A stretch of 55,579 bases of DNA from Paraburkholderia franconis (GTDB taxonomy: Bacteria > Pseudomonadota > Gammaproteobacteria > Burkholderiales > Burkholderiaceae): the NCBI RefSeq assembly GCF_009362735.1, contig NZ_WHNP01000051.1, positions 300-55,878 of the forward strand, written 5' to 3'. Positions within the stretch are counted from its first letter, which is position 1, and each line of letters starts with the position of its first letter. The position numbers and the translations under genes were made by a program. Below are positions 8,951 to 17,380 of the stretch, piece after piece. Below the pieces are notes generated by a model, which was not told the origin of the DNA, ran no database searches, and saw nothing but the letters and a program-made list of their open reading frames with translations.

Positions 8951-10369
8951 TCATCGCAAGACGATGGACTGTCTGGGCTGGGTCAGCATCGCCGGCCGAA
9001 GAATTTCATCCAGTTGTACCTGGGTGAGAAGGCCACGCTCAATGACAATCTCCGCCACGCTCTGGCCGGAAACGAGTGCCTGCTGCGCGACCTGGGTTGC
9101 ATTCACATACCCGATGTAGGGGTTCAGCGCGGTCACAATGCCGATCGAGTTCTCGACAAGTGACTGCAGTCGCTCACGGTTCGCGGTAATGCCGTCCACG
9201 CATTTTGATGCCAATGTCAGGCATCCCGCCCGAAGATGCGCGACGCTCTTGAAAAGACTGTGCGCAATAACCGGCTCAAACGCGTTCAACTGCAATTGAC
9301 CTGCTTCTGCCGCGAAACTGACCGTGACATCGTTACCGATCACTTCGAACGCAATCTGGTTCATCACTTCCGGGATAACCGGGTTGACCTTGCCCGGCAT
9401 GATGCTGGAACCCGCCTGAACGGGAGGGAGGTTGATTTCCCCAAAGCCTGCCCGCGGACCACTGGAGAGCAACCGGAGGTCATTGCAGACCTTCGAGAGC
9501 TTGACGGCTACGCGCTTCAGTACACCCGACAGTTGCACAAACGAGCCGACGTCCTGTGTTGCCTCAACGAGATTCGGCGAAGTGGTGACGGGAATTCCTG
9601 TGACCGAAGCAAGGTGATGGCATACAAGAGGCGCATATTCAGGCGACGTGTTGATTCCAGTACCGATCGCGGTCGCCCCCAGGTTGATTTCGCAGATCAG
9701 CTTTGATGCCTCCATCAGGCGATCTTCGTCTTCGCCCAGCATCACGGCAAAGGTACTGAACTCCTGGCCCAGCGTCATTGGCACCGCGTCCTGCAACTGC
9801 GTCCGCCCCATCTTGAGGTCGTTTTTGAACTCCTCGGCCTTTCGTTCGAACGAGGCACGTAGCACGTCCATTGCATGCACGAGTTGAACAATACCCATAT
9901 AAGCAGCGATTTTTAGCGCAGTCGGATAAACGTCGTTGGTACTTTGCCCCAGATTGACGTCCTCGTTGGGGTGCAACGCTGCATAGTCGCCACGTTGACA
10001 ACCGAGGTACTCCAGCGCGAGATTGGCAATAACCTCGTTTGCATTCATGTTCGTGGACGTGCCCGCGCCGCCCTGAATGACGTCGACCACGAACTGGTCA
10101 TGCGCCACGCCCTGACGAACCGCCTGGCAGGCCTGCACGATAGCCTTCAGTTTGTGCTCCGGCAGCAGGCCCAGCTGGTGATTGGCAAGTGCAGCCGCCT
10201 CCTTGACGCTGGCAAGCGCGTTGACGAGATTCGGGTATGTCGAAATTGGAATGCCCGTGATCGGGAAATTCTGGAGCGCGCGCAGGGTATGGACGCCGTA
10301 ATACGCCTCCTGCGGAACCGGCAGGTCGCCAAGAAGATCGTGCTCGATACGTTGAGTCGAAACCAGCAT
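8951..10369 (-). CDS. aspA: Aspartate ammonia-lyase
   Basis: Deaminates L-aspartate to fumarate and ammonia; a homotetramer of the fumarase/aspartase superfamily. The 472-residue protein has the family signature GSSIMPGKVNP at about residue 320, plus QGGAGTSTNMNANEV and NLGQSTNDVYPTALK, which line the active site. Start ATG 10369 is preferred because GGAG lies at normal spacing; an in-frame TTG at 10393 would add eight residues. It is the last gene of a three-gene operon after the symporter and the racemase, and its job there is to feed imported aspartate into the citric acid cycle while releasing ammonium. Fumarase C is a less likely alternative, because the early residues (IEHDLLGDLPVP) fit aspartase better. 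Confidence 0.93.
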   Translation of the reverse strand: MLVSTQRIEHDLLGDLPVPQEAYYGVHTLRALQNFPITGIPISTYPNLVNALASVKEAAALANHQLGLLPEHKLKAIVQACQAVRQGVAHDQFVVDVIQGGAGTSTNMNANEVIANLALEYLGCQRGDYAALHPNEDVNLGQSTNDVYPTALKIAAYMGIVQLVHAMDVLRASFERKAEEFKNDLKMGRTQLQDAVPMTLGQEFSTFAVMLGEDEDRLMEASKLICEINLGATAIGTGINTSPEYAPLVCHHLASVTGIPVTTSPNLVEATQDVGSFVQLSGVLKRVAVKLSKVCNDLRLLSSGPRAGFGEINLPPVQAGSSIMPGKVNPVIPEVMNQIAFEVIGNDVTVSFAAEAGQLQLNAFEPVIAHSLFKSVAHLRAGCLTLASKCVDGITANRERLQSLVENSIGIVTALNPYIGYVNATQVAQQALVSGQSVAEIVIERGLLTQVQLDEILRPAMLTQPRQSIVLR

Positions 10370-10461
10370 TTGATGCTCCAAAGGAAAAGGCAAACCGATG
10401 AGGCGCCCGGTCAGTTCTCGAACCGGGCGACGAAAGCTTTTGGGGTCGAGCTGGTCTCAGC

Positions 10462-11922
10462 TCAGTTGTTGGGGCCGCCCTTCGCGTAGGCGATGCATTG
10501 CCTCGCGAGGACTTCAGTGGGGTCAACCAGTTGCACGCGCCCACCGTTACGGCTGACAAATTCGCCAGCCGGAAGAAGGATTGGGAGCTCTGTACATCCG
10601 AGGATGATGACTTCAACGCCCTCGGCAATCAGTCCGACGACTGCTGCGGTGATGTCTTCCTGACACTGACCAGTCGTGAAACCTGCCTTGACGCCATTCT
10701 TTCCGTAGATAGCATCCATCACACGCGCCTGCAACGCAGCGCGAGGGGCCACCTGATGCAGCCCCTGCGATTCGAGAGCCTTCTGGTAGACACCGCTGCT
10801 GATCGTGCCTGACGTGCCCAGCACGCCGATATCGCGCAAGACGGGAAAGGATTCACGCAGGTAGCGCACCGTGACGGTGAGCATGTTGACGATAGGTATC
10901 CCGAGATACGGCTGGATCCGGTCAACGAACGCATGTGCAGTGTTGCAGGGGATTGCGATGATGTCGGCGCCACCATCTTCCAGCTTTTTGCACGTGGCGT
11001 AGAGCGAGACCGTCGGGTCCACCCCTTCACTGATCAGGTTTTCTGTTCGGTCGGGAATCTGCGGATTCTGCTCAACCAGAAGCTTGATGTGATCCTGGTC
11101 GCGCGACGCCGGCGTATGACGGACGACCTTGTCAAGGAAATCGACCGTCGCAGCGGGACCTACGCCACCCACCACGCCGACCTTGAAAACCGGGGCAGGT
11201 GAACCGGGACGGCCAGACACGACATACTGTGCATACGCCATGTTGGAATCGACAAGTGGCACCGGCAACTGTCCGATTTCCTCGGCGACGAGGGCGATCT
11301 CCGTCATGCCCGGCACGATGACGTCGGCGCCCTGATCCACGAGGCTCTCGCACGCAGTGCGCAACAACTCCACAGGGCGGCCACGGAGATTTCCGCTCTT
11401 GATACCGTCAGAGCCATAGATAGCTTCGGTTACCGTATCGGTATCGTCGGTAATACGCGGATGCACGACCTCGAATTCGGGAGCGGCGAAATACCGTTCA
11501 AAGAGCCGCTTTTCACGAGCATAATCGGATGCGAGCACGCCGATACGTTTCGCGTCGGGGAACTTCCGCTGCACGTGGCTGCGAACTGCTTCGACAATAT
11601 CGACAATAGGCAGGCTCGTATTCGCTTTCAGTTCGTCGATAAATGTGTGACTCAGAAAACACGGGAGCACGACCATCGTTACCCCGCGCTTCTCGAAATC
11701 CCGGATCATGTCGAAGATGTACAGTTTGCGCTCCGTCGTTGCAGTACTGCCCGCCCCCGCTCCCCTGAACGGGCGCTGCTCGAAGATAACCTCGGCATGC
11801 TCGGCGTCGGAGGATGCCGGCGTCGCCTTCACGATCTTGAAGAACACATCGGCACTTGCCAGCGGGCCCAATCCTCCGACTATGCCTAGCTTGCGTCGGC
11901 TTTCCGCCACAGTCGCGCTCAT
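10462..11922 (-). CDS. Tandem aspartate/glutamate racemase, first domain degenerate
   Basis: A 486-residue protein made of two Asp/Glu racemase units, roughly residues 10-238 and 246-480; single-domain family members have about 230 residues. Each unit opens with a GG(L/V)GP motif (GIVGGLGP, VGVVGGVGP). The second unit has both catalytic cysteines, Cys326 (IPCNTAH) and Cys443 (GCTEL). In the first, Cys88 (LPCFLSH) remains but the second cysteine position is Met206 (PGMTE), so that unit should not racemise by the two-base mechanism. The start overlaps the symporter stop (ATGA) and aspA follows 92 bases later, so it probably interconverts D- and L-aspartate for AspA. The degenerate half may be structural or regulatory. 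Substrate is inferred from the operon. Confidence 0.9.
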   Translation of the reverse strand: MSATVAESRRKLGIVGGLGPLASADVFFKIVKATPASSDAEHAEVIFEQRPFRGAGAGSTATTERKLYIFDMIRDFEKRGVTMVVLPCFLSHTFIDELKANTSLPIVDIVEAVRSHVQRKFPDAKRIGVLASDYAREKRLFERYFAAPEFEVVHPRITDDTDTVTEAIYGSDGIKSGNLRGRPVELLRTACESLVDQGADVIVPGMTEIALVAEEIGQLPVPLVDSNMAYAQYVVSGRPGSPAPVFKVGVVGGVGPAATVDFLDKVVRHTPASRDQDHIKLLVEQNPQIPDRTENLISEGVDPTVSLYATCKKLEDGGADIIAIPCNTAHAFVDRIQPYLGIPIVNMLTVTVRYLRESFPVLRDIGVLGTSGTISSGVYQKALESQGLHQVAPRAALQARVMDAIYGKNGVKAGFTTGQCQEDITAAVVGLIAEGVEVIILGCTELPILLPAGEFVSRNGGRVQLVDPTEVLARQCIAYAKGGPNN

Positions 11923-13202
11923 CGTGCACTGGCCTCCACCTGCTCAAAGGAGGCGTCCGTCGACTTTGCTTCGCGTGCGGCTTCCCATTTTGCGATGACA
12001 GCTGTCGCAACGCTATTACCAATCACGTTGGTCATCGTGCGACCCATATCGAGAATCTGGTCGATCGCCAGGACCAAAGCCACGCCGGCGACAGGCAGAT
12101 GAAACATCGGCGCGACAGCCGCAACGACGACCACCGACCCGCGCGGCACACTTGCCATTCCCTTGCTGCTCAACATCAGAATCAGCAACATGAAGATCTG
12201 CTGCGACACTGGCATCTGGACACCAAAGGCCTGGGAAATGAAAATCGCCGCGAACGCCTGATACATCATCGAACCGTCGAGGTTGAATGCGTAGCCCAGC
12301 GGCAACGTGAAGCCGACCACCTTCTTGTCGACGCCGAACTTCTCCAGTTGCTCGGTGAGTCGCGGATATGCGGCCTCGCTGCTTGCCGTCGAGAATGCAA
12401 TCATCGCCGGTTCACGGACAGCCTTCAGCAGACTCCCCACCTTGCGGCCAAGAAACACGTAACCGATTGCGATGAGGATTGCCCAGAGGATCAGCAGCCC
12501 GAGGTAGAACGACCCGATGAGCTTGCCGTAGGTGTAGATCACGTCAAGGCCACGCAGCGTCACGGAAGAAGCGATGGCGCCGAACACGCCAAGCGGCGCA
12601 GCACGCATGACGTAGTTCGTGAGCCGAAGCATCACAGGGACCATTCCGTCAATCGCCTGGATGACGACGCCGACACGCGAGTCGCGCTTGAGTGCACTAA
12701 GGCCGACACCAAGGAAGAGTGAGAAGACGAGGATCTGCAGGATGTCATTGCGGGCCATCGCGTCCAGCAGGCTAGTCGGGAATGCGTGCGTGATCACGTC
12801 CTTGACGTTCAGTGCCGCCGTGTTGAGCCCCGTGTTCACTTCGCTGGAGTTCTCAGTCAGATGCAGACCTGCGCCGGGTTCCAGCGCGTTGGCCATGACG
12901 AGCCCGAGCGCCAGAGAGATGAGTGATGCGCTGATGAACCATCCAACCGAGCGCAGCCCAATCCGGCCCACATCGTCGCCGCTATCCATCCCCGCCAGCC
13001 CCGACACGAGTGTAACGAAGACCAGCGGCGCGATGATCATCTTGATCAAACGCAGGAAAATATCCGTGACAATTGAAAAGTAGCCAGCGACCGCTTTCAG
13101 CGTGGCGAGGTCAGTAATGTTCGTGTGGCACGCGTAGCCAGCTCCGACTCCAAGGAGCATGGCTACCGCGATGCTCAGGGTAAGGCGATTCTTCATGGTC
13201 AT
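11919..13202 (-). CDS. DAACS-family dicarboxylate/aspartate:cation symporter (DctA/GltP-like)
   Basis: A 427-residue secondary transporter of the inner membrane. Family marks include the serine-rich re-entrant loop (AFSTASSEAAYPRLT), the GYAFNLDGSMMYQ motif and, near the C-terminus, LDMGRTMTNVIGN. Eight membrane spans are expected. Two in-frame ATGs compete: 13202, and 13196, which gives a better-spaced ribosome site (GGACGG) and a typical N-terminus (MKNRLTLSIAV). It leads an operon with an aspartate racemase and aspartase, so aspartate is the likely substrate rather than succinate, but DctA and GltP/GltT relatives cannot be separated by eye. The 170-base leader contains a hairpin and a palindromic LysR box. 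Confidence 0.9.
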   Translation of the reverse strand: MTMKNRLTLSIAVAMLLGVGAGYACHTNITDLATLKAVAGYFSIVTDIFLRLIKMIIAPLVFVTLVSGLAGMDSGDDVGRIGLRSVGWFISASLISLALGLVMANALEPGAGLHLTENSSEVNTGLNTAALNVKDVITHAFPTSLLDAMARNDILQILVFSLFLGVGLSALKRDSRVGVVIQAIDGMVPVMLRLTNYVMRAAPLGVFGAIASSVTLRGLDVIYTYGKLIGSFYLGLLILWAILIAIGYVFLGRKVGSLLKAVREPAMIAFSTASSEAAYPRLTEQLEKFGVDKKVVGFTLPLGYAFNLDGSMMYQAFAAIFISQAFGVQMPVSQQIFMLLILMLSSKGMASVPRGSVVVVAAVAPMFHLPVAGVALVLAIDQILDMGRTMTNVIGNSVATAVIAKWEAAREAKSTDASFEQVEASAR

Positions 13203-13257
13203 CCGTCCTGTGACGGCGTGGACGACGGGAAGTGGCCGCCACGCGCGGGAGAAGAAA

Positions 13258-13286
13258 TGAAAGCGGCGCTGGAAGCTCCGCTTTCA
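13258..13286 (-). terminator. Leader hairpin upstream of the aspartate operon (possible attenuator)
   Basis: TGAAAGCGG (13258-13266) and CCGCTTTCA (13278-13286) are perfect 9-base arms around an 11-base loop. Read on the minus strand, the direction of the operon, the stem is followed by TTTCTTCT. It lies 55-85 bases before the symporter start, where it could end or stall transcription, or it could terminate readthrough from the LysR gene. Confidence 0.4.
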
Positions 13287-13345
13287 CCGTAGAACGGATG
13301 GTAGGGACGTTCAAAAAGACGCGAATGCTGTTATGACATGCGCCC

Positions 13346-13360
13346 ATGCGAAATTCGCAT
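13346..13360. promoter_or_regulatory. Palindromic LysR box (T-N11-A)
   Basis: ATGCGAA-A-TTCGCAT is a perfect 7-1-7 inverted repeat containing the T-N11-A arrangement typical of LysR-type regulator sites. It lies between the LysR gene stop (13375) and the symporter start (13202/13196), where an activator of the aspartate operon should bind. Confidence 0.55.
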
Positions 13361-13374
13361 AACGCGGGAAAACC

Positions 13375-14289
13375 CTATTCCAGCGTGGCGGAGCCGGCGC
13401 GCAGGTGATGCCAGAGCGTATCCAGGAATTCGCTGCGATTCGTTGCATCACGATATGCGCGCAGTTCCACCTGCAGGTGCCAGCTCGCCGGCCCTGCTGG
13501 TACGAGGTCGCCATCGGCAAGCTCTTTCGTAATCGTGCTCCTGGGAAGCCAGGCCACTCCTTCCCCCTCCATGACGAGTTTCTTCAGAACTTCCGCCATG
13601 TCGGACTCGTAGTGCAGTCGCAACGACAGCGCGTCCGATGCCTTCTTCAACAGCAGCGCCTGGCAACGTCCGAAGTAACTTGTTTCGGTGTAGGAGATAA
13701 GGGGCAGCGGACGTTGCTTGGTCCCCGGCAGGCGGAACTTGGGAGCCGAACGCTCGTTTGACCTGCTGGTTGGCATCAGGGTATCGAGACCGACGGTGAG
13801 ATGCTCGTACCTCGCGGGGTCGAGATGGAGGGGGAGCTCCGGATGATGATAGGCAAACATCAGCTCGCAATTGCCGTTCACGAGCATGAGAATCGAGTCG
13901 TGGACGTTCGTCGGAATTACGCGCGCCCGTACCTCCCCGAATTGTGGCGCGAGCGCTTTGAGCCATGTCGGAAGAAAGTTCAACGCAATTGTATGTCCCG
14001 CGCAAATCTGCAGACTCTTCCCCCCAATACGCTGTTCGGTGCGAATGATGGCCCGCGTATCGAGAAGTCGGGCAAGGACATCGTCGGCAACTTCGCGAAA
14101 CAGTTGACCAGCGGGTGTCAGGACGGGAGGAAAGCTGCTGCGGTCGATCAGGTCAGCGCCGACCCACTGCTCGAGTGACTGGATTCTGCGGCTGAAGCCG
14201 GACTGCGTGACATTGCGAAATTCAGCGGCGCGGGAAAAGCTCTGATACTGTGCAAGAGCGATGAAATCTTCAATCCATTTGATTTCCAT
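13375..14289 (-). CDS. LysR-family transcriptional regulator
   Basis: A 304-residue regulator. The N-terminal winged helix-turn-helix is clear (MEIKWIEDFIALAQYQSFSRAAEFRNVTQSG is the family's usual opening), followed by a linker helix and an effector-binding domain from about residue 90 (GKSLQICAGHTIALNFLPT). It is on the same strand as, and directly upstream of, the symporter-racemase-aspartase operon, with a palindromic T-N11-A site in the gap. It is probably the aspartate-responsive activator of that operon, although the more usual LysR layout is divergent. Length and domains are complete. The effector is inferred only from the context. Confidence 0.9.
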   Translation of the reverse strand: MEIKWIEDFIALAQYQSFSRAAEFRNVTQSGFSRRIQSLEQWVGADLIDRSSFPPVLTPAGQLFREVADDVLARLLDTRAIIRTEQRIGGKSLQICAGHTIALNFLPTWLKALAPQFGEVRARVIPTNVHDSILMLVNGNCELMFAYHHPELPLHLDPARYEHLTVGLDTLMPTSRSNERSAPKFRLPGTKQRPLPLISYTETSYFGRCQALLLKKASDALSLRLHYESDMAEVLKKLVMEGEGVAWLPRSTITKELADGDLVPAGPASWHLQVELRAYRDATNRSEFLDTLWHHLRAGSATLE

Positions 14290-14548
14290 GTTGGCCTTCG
14301 GACCGTCTTCGGAATCGTCGATTTTAGCCGTACAGTGACCATAGAGATCGGTTCGGCTGCAGATGCCAGCTCACCGATGAGCGGCTGCTTGTGGCCGGAT
14401 CCACGATCGACTGGTCGGATCGCGACCGATGTCCCCGCCTCCGTGGGCTTTAGCATACGGTGAATCTGCAGACGACTCATCCATTGGAGCCGTTGGAACT
14501 GCTCAACGCGGTTGCGCCGATCGTCCGGCGACGTCGCTAGCGCCATTG

Positions 14549-14965
14549 TCATCCCATCTTTGACCTGGGCGCTTTGGCTTTTCGCCCACGCGAAGTGGGC
14601 TTTATCGGCACGCTCCGTTCATACTCATTCCACCAGGCCGTTAGTGCCTCCATCGTGGGTCCAAGCCCGCGGGCCTTCTGAGTGATCTCGTACTCGACGC
14701 GCGGGGGTACTTCCGCGAATACGGTGTGCGACACCAAGCCATCCGCCTCCAGTTCACGAAGCTGCGCTGTCAGCATGTGCTGCGTGATGCCGGGAATTGC
14801 TTTTCTCAGCTCGCCGAAGCGATAGATCCGCTGGTTGAGTAGCCACATTATTTCAAGCTTCCATTTGCCGGAAAGGAGCGCGAAGGCACGCCGCATTTCG
14901 TCGTGCATGTTGATCTCGTCATCGCTATTGGTCCGGTTTCCCATACTTAAGTGCCATTTTTTCAT
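14549..14965 (-). CDS. HxlR-family transcriptional regulator
   Basis: A 138-residue winged-helix protein of the HxlR (DUF24) family: ALLSGKWKLEIMWLLNQ, FGELRKAIPGITQHMLTAQLRELEADGLV and the wing PPRVEYEITQKA. The common redox-sensing N-terminal cysteine of many members (often just before the GGKWK stretch) is absent. The start is uncertain: ATG 14965 has an AGG only one base upstream, and ATGs at 14944 and 14908 are possible. It is divergent from the DoxX-like and SDR genes across about 70 bases, the classic arrangement for a local regulator of an oxidoreductase operon. Confidence 0.88.
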   Translation of the reverse strand: MKKWHLSMGNRTNSDDEINMHDEMRRAFALLSGKWKLEIMWLLNQRIYRFGELRKAIPGITQHMLTAQLRELEADGLVSHTVFAEVPPRVEYEITQKARGLGPTMEALTAWWNEYERSVPIKPTSRGRKAKAPRSKMG

Positions 14966-15038
14966 CCTACTTGCGAGATTTCAACTTACGCGACATTCTC
15001 ATGCCAAGTCGACTGGATGACTTGCAAAGGAAAACCTC

Positions 15039-15452
15039 ATGCTTGAGAACTATGTATATTGGATCAGCACAGCACTGTTGTCGCTGTTGTATCTGGTCTC
15101 CGTTTACCTGTACGTGACCAAACGAGACTTGGTGAAGCAGGCCCAAATCGCGCTGGGCTACTCCGCCGATCATCTAGTGCCCTTCATGATCGTCGTGAAG
15201 ATCCTGGGCCCTGTCGCCATTCTCTCGCGGCTGAGTGTTCCTCTCAGTGATTTCGCCTATGCCGGCATTTTTTATCACCTGATCTTGTCTGGCATGGCAC
15301 ATCTCGGTGTGCGCAATCCGAAGGCGGCCGTGCCAGCAGTCGTGGGCCTCGTGCTCCTCGCCATCTCATTCGCCACCCAAAACGCTGCTCGACAGGTTCC
15401 ATCGCCCTATGCGCCGAGCCTGACGCAGCCAATCCACCAAAGTTTCAACTGA
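15039..15452 (+). CDS. DoxX-like family membrane protein
   Basis: A 137-residue protein with four hydrophobic segments (about residues 5-25, 45-65, 75-92 and 100-118) and the DoxX_2 style pattern HLVPFMIVVKILGPVAIL, then FAYAGIFYHLILSGMAHLG. Proteins of this group are often encoded beside oxidoreductases and HxlR or TetR regulators; their activity is poorly known. AAGGAAAA precedes the ATG. The SDR gene begins twelve bases after its stop, so the two are co-transcribed. No substrate can be read. Confidence 0.82.
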   Translation: MLENYVYWISTALLSLLYLVSVYLYVTKRDLVKQAQIALGYSADHLVPFMIVVKILGPVAILSRLSVPLSDFAYAGIFYHLILSGMAHLGVRNPKAAVPAVVGLVLLAISFATQNAARQVPSPYAPSLTQPIHQSFN

Positions 15453-15464
15453 ATGGAGATGTAT

Positions 15465-16208
15465 ATGGGCCGACTTAACGGAAAAGTAGCTATCGTCACG
15501 GGCGCCGGTCGAGGTATCGGTCGCGCTACCGCTAAGCTGTTCGCAGCGGAAGGCGCAAAAGTAGCGGTTCTTTCGTTCACCCCCGCCAATGTGGATACCG
15601 TTGTCGAGGAGATCAAGGCCTCCGGCGGCACGGCCCTTGGCGTGCCATGCGACGTCAGCGACGTAGAGCAAATCAACGCGGCGATCGCAAAGGTCGTCGA
15701 AACCTACGGCCGCATTGACATTCTCGTGAACAACGCCTTCGACCCCAACGCTCCCTTCTCGTCGATAATCGATCTCTCAGTGAAGCAATTGCAGCGCAAT
15801 TTCGAGGTCGGCCCGATTGCCTATCTGCGCACGATGCAGGCCTGCTATCCCCATCTCAAGGCGAGCGGTGTGGGGCGAGTCATCAATTTTGGCTCGATGG
15901 CGGGCGTTGTAGGCCTTGTGGGTTACGGACCGTACAACATGGCGAAAGAGGCGGTTCGTGCCCTGATGCGAACTGCAGCGAAAGAATGGGGCGCCGATAA
16001 GATAACCGTGAACAATGTCCTACCGGTCGCTGAAACATGGGGCAAGGAAGCCAACGTGCCCGCGCCAACCAATCCGCTCGGCCGCTATGGATCGCCGGAC
16101 GATGACATTGCGCCCGTTGTCCTTTTCCTGGCGAGCAAGGACGCGCAGTTCCTGACCGGTTACAGCCTCACCCCTGACGGAGGCTGGATCATCGACAACG
16201 CACGCTAA
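15465..16208 (+). CDS. Short-chain dehydrogenase/reductase (SDR)
   Basis: A 247-residue classical SDR. The cofactor loop TGAGRGIG is at residues 12-19; the catalytic residues are Ser144 (NFGSMAG), Tyr157 and Lys161 (YNMAK). The usual NNAG reads NNAF (89-92), a small deviation near the cofactor. Three in-frame ATGs (15453, 15459, 15465) are close together; the last is preferred because GGAG lies six bases upstream and the protein then begins MGRLNGKVAIVTG. The residue after the acidic position at the end of strand 2 (VAVLSF) lacks the Asp of NAD-specific enzymes, so NADPH is possible. Substrate unknown. Confidence 0.9.
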   Translation: MGRLNGKVAIVTGAGRGIGRATAKLFAAEGAKVAVLSFTPANVDTVVEEIKASGGTALGVPCDVSDVEQINAAIAKVVETYGRIDILVNNAFDPNAPFSSIIDLSVKQLQRNFEVGPIAYLRTMQACYPHLKASGVGRVINFGSMAGVVGLVGYGPYNMAKEAVRALMRTAAKEWGADKITVNNVLPVAETWGKEANVPAPTNPLGRYGSPDDDIAPVVLFLASKDAQFLTGYSLTPDGGWIIDNAR

Positions 16209-16488
16209 TCCACGAGAGCAGATCCCCTTTCTGCATGACCGCACGGGGTCCTGGAATGCCACGTCGTCTCGAAGGCAAGTCTCTTCGATCACCTAATTTT
16301 CGATGCGCTCGTATGAGCATCGAAACCGCGCCGTCCAGATTGCTAGCTCGATGGGCGAAAACCAATATCCGTCAGAGAAGTGACCTGTTCCTTGGCGTGA
16401 TGTAGAAGTGTTAGGCCCGCGCTGTACAAGACCCCGTCCCATCGATCGCAATAAGAGGAGCAATCTGTCCCCGCAGAGCAAAAAAGCG

Positions 16489-17334
16489 CTAGAGCATCAG
16501 CCTCATCGCCTCTGGTTCGTCCGGTTCGAACCAGTCCGGATTCAGTTGCGCCACCGGCCCGAGCGACACCAGAATCTCTCGCAGATGCGCGCGCATCGCG
16601 TTTTCCGCGGCGTCGGGATCGTGCGCCTTCAGCCCGCTCACGATCAGCGCATGCTGCTTGATCAGCAGATCCAGCGGCGACACTTCATGCAGGCTCAGAT
16701 AGCGCACCCGGTCCATCTGCGCCTTGATGTCCTGGATCGTCTCCCACGCCGCAACGCAATCGATGGACTGAGCGATCAGAAAGTGAAACTGCTCGTCGCA
16801 GGCGAGAAACGCGGCCGTGTCGTTGAGCCTGGCGGCTGCCTTCTGCTCACGCAGATTCGCGGTGAGCTCCGCCAGTTGAGCATCGGTGATGGCGTCGGCG
16901 GCCTTGCGCACAACGGCAGCCTCGATCGCCTCGCGAATGAAACGCCCCTCGCGTACCTTGCGCGGGGAAATCCGCTTCACGAACGTGCCGCGCTGAGGCA
17001 ACACCTGCAGCACGCCGGCCTCGACGAGCTTGATGAATGCTTCGCGTACGGGTTGACGGGACACCTGAAACGCCTCCGACACCTCTTTCTCCGAAAGCGG
17101 TGTGCCGGGCGCGAGCAGGCCGGTAAAAATCGCCTCACGCAACGAGCGGAAGATCTGCTTGCCGATCGGCTCGTGCGATTCGACGGACAAACCCGCCAGC
17201 GCGCCGCGCAGCGGCGTTTTCTGCTCGCTGGACACCACGCGTGCGCGACTCGCGGCAGGTGGTGCAACGGTCAGCGCGCCGGTTCCTTTCTCGCGCCGCG
17301 ACGCGGCCTTCGGGCTTGCTATTTTCGTGTCCAT
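16489..17334 (-). CDS. GntR/FadR-family regulator of the hexonate cluster
   Basis: A 281-residue regulator with an unusual disordered N-terminal extension of about 50 residues. The winged helix-turn-helix then runs at about 55-120 (IGKQIFRSLREAIFTGLLAPG, LSEKEVSEAFQVSRQPVREA) and an FCD effector domain follows to the end, with the metal/ligand Asp and His residues in CDEQFHFLIA and MRAHLREIL. Related FadR-group regulators (UxuR, ExuR) sense hexuronate intermediates. It is downstream of and co-oriented with the transporter gene, 30 bases apart, and a motif shared with the manD-uxuB divergent promoter lies just before its start, which suggests autoregulation. Confidence 0.9.
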   Translation of the reverse strand: MDTKIASPKAASRREKGTGALTVAPPAASRARVVSSEQKTPLRGALAGLSVESHEPIGKQIFRSLREAIFTGLLAPGTPLSEKEVSEAFQVSRQPVREAFIKLVEAGVLQVLPQRGTFVKRISPRKVREGRFIREAIEAAVVRKAADAITDAQLAELTANLREQKAAARLNDTAAFLACDEQFHFLIAQSIDCVAAWETIQDIKAQMDRVRYLSLHEVSPLDLLIKQHALIVSGLKAHDPDAAENAMRAHLREILVSLGPVAQLNPDWFEPDEPEAMRLML

Positions 17335-17364
17335 ACCGGGTAATCGAAGACTAATATCGCAAAA

Positions 17365-17380
17365 CTACCATACTAGTTTA
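17365..17380. promoter_or_regulatory. Candidate GntR operator upstream of the regulator gene
   Basis: CTACCATACTAGTTT starts 30 bases before the regulator ATG and overlaps the last codons of the transporter gene. Nine bases (CTACCATAC) and the following W-AGT are identical to the site at 22467-22482 in the manD/uxuB promoter region. Confidence 0.45.

Noticed and set aside
14290..14548. Possible small gene between the LysR and HxlR genes
   Set aside because: The minus-strand frame (starting near 14552) has plausible residues locally but continues antisense-like into the LysR start and has no ribosome site or recognisable motif.
16209..16488. Intergenic stretch between SDR and GntR genes as a possible RNA gene
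   Set aside because: Convergent gene ends with no strong hairpin plus T-run and no conserved pattern visible.
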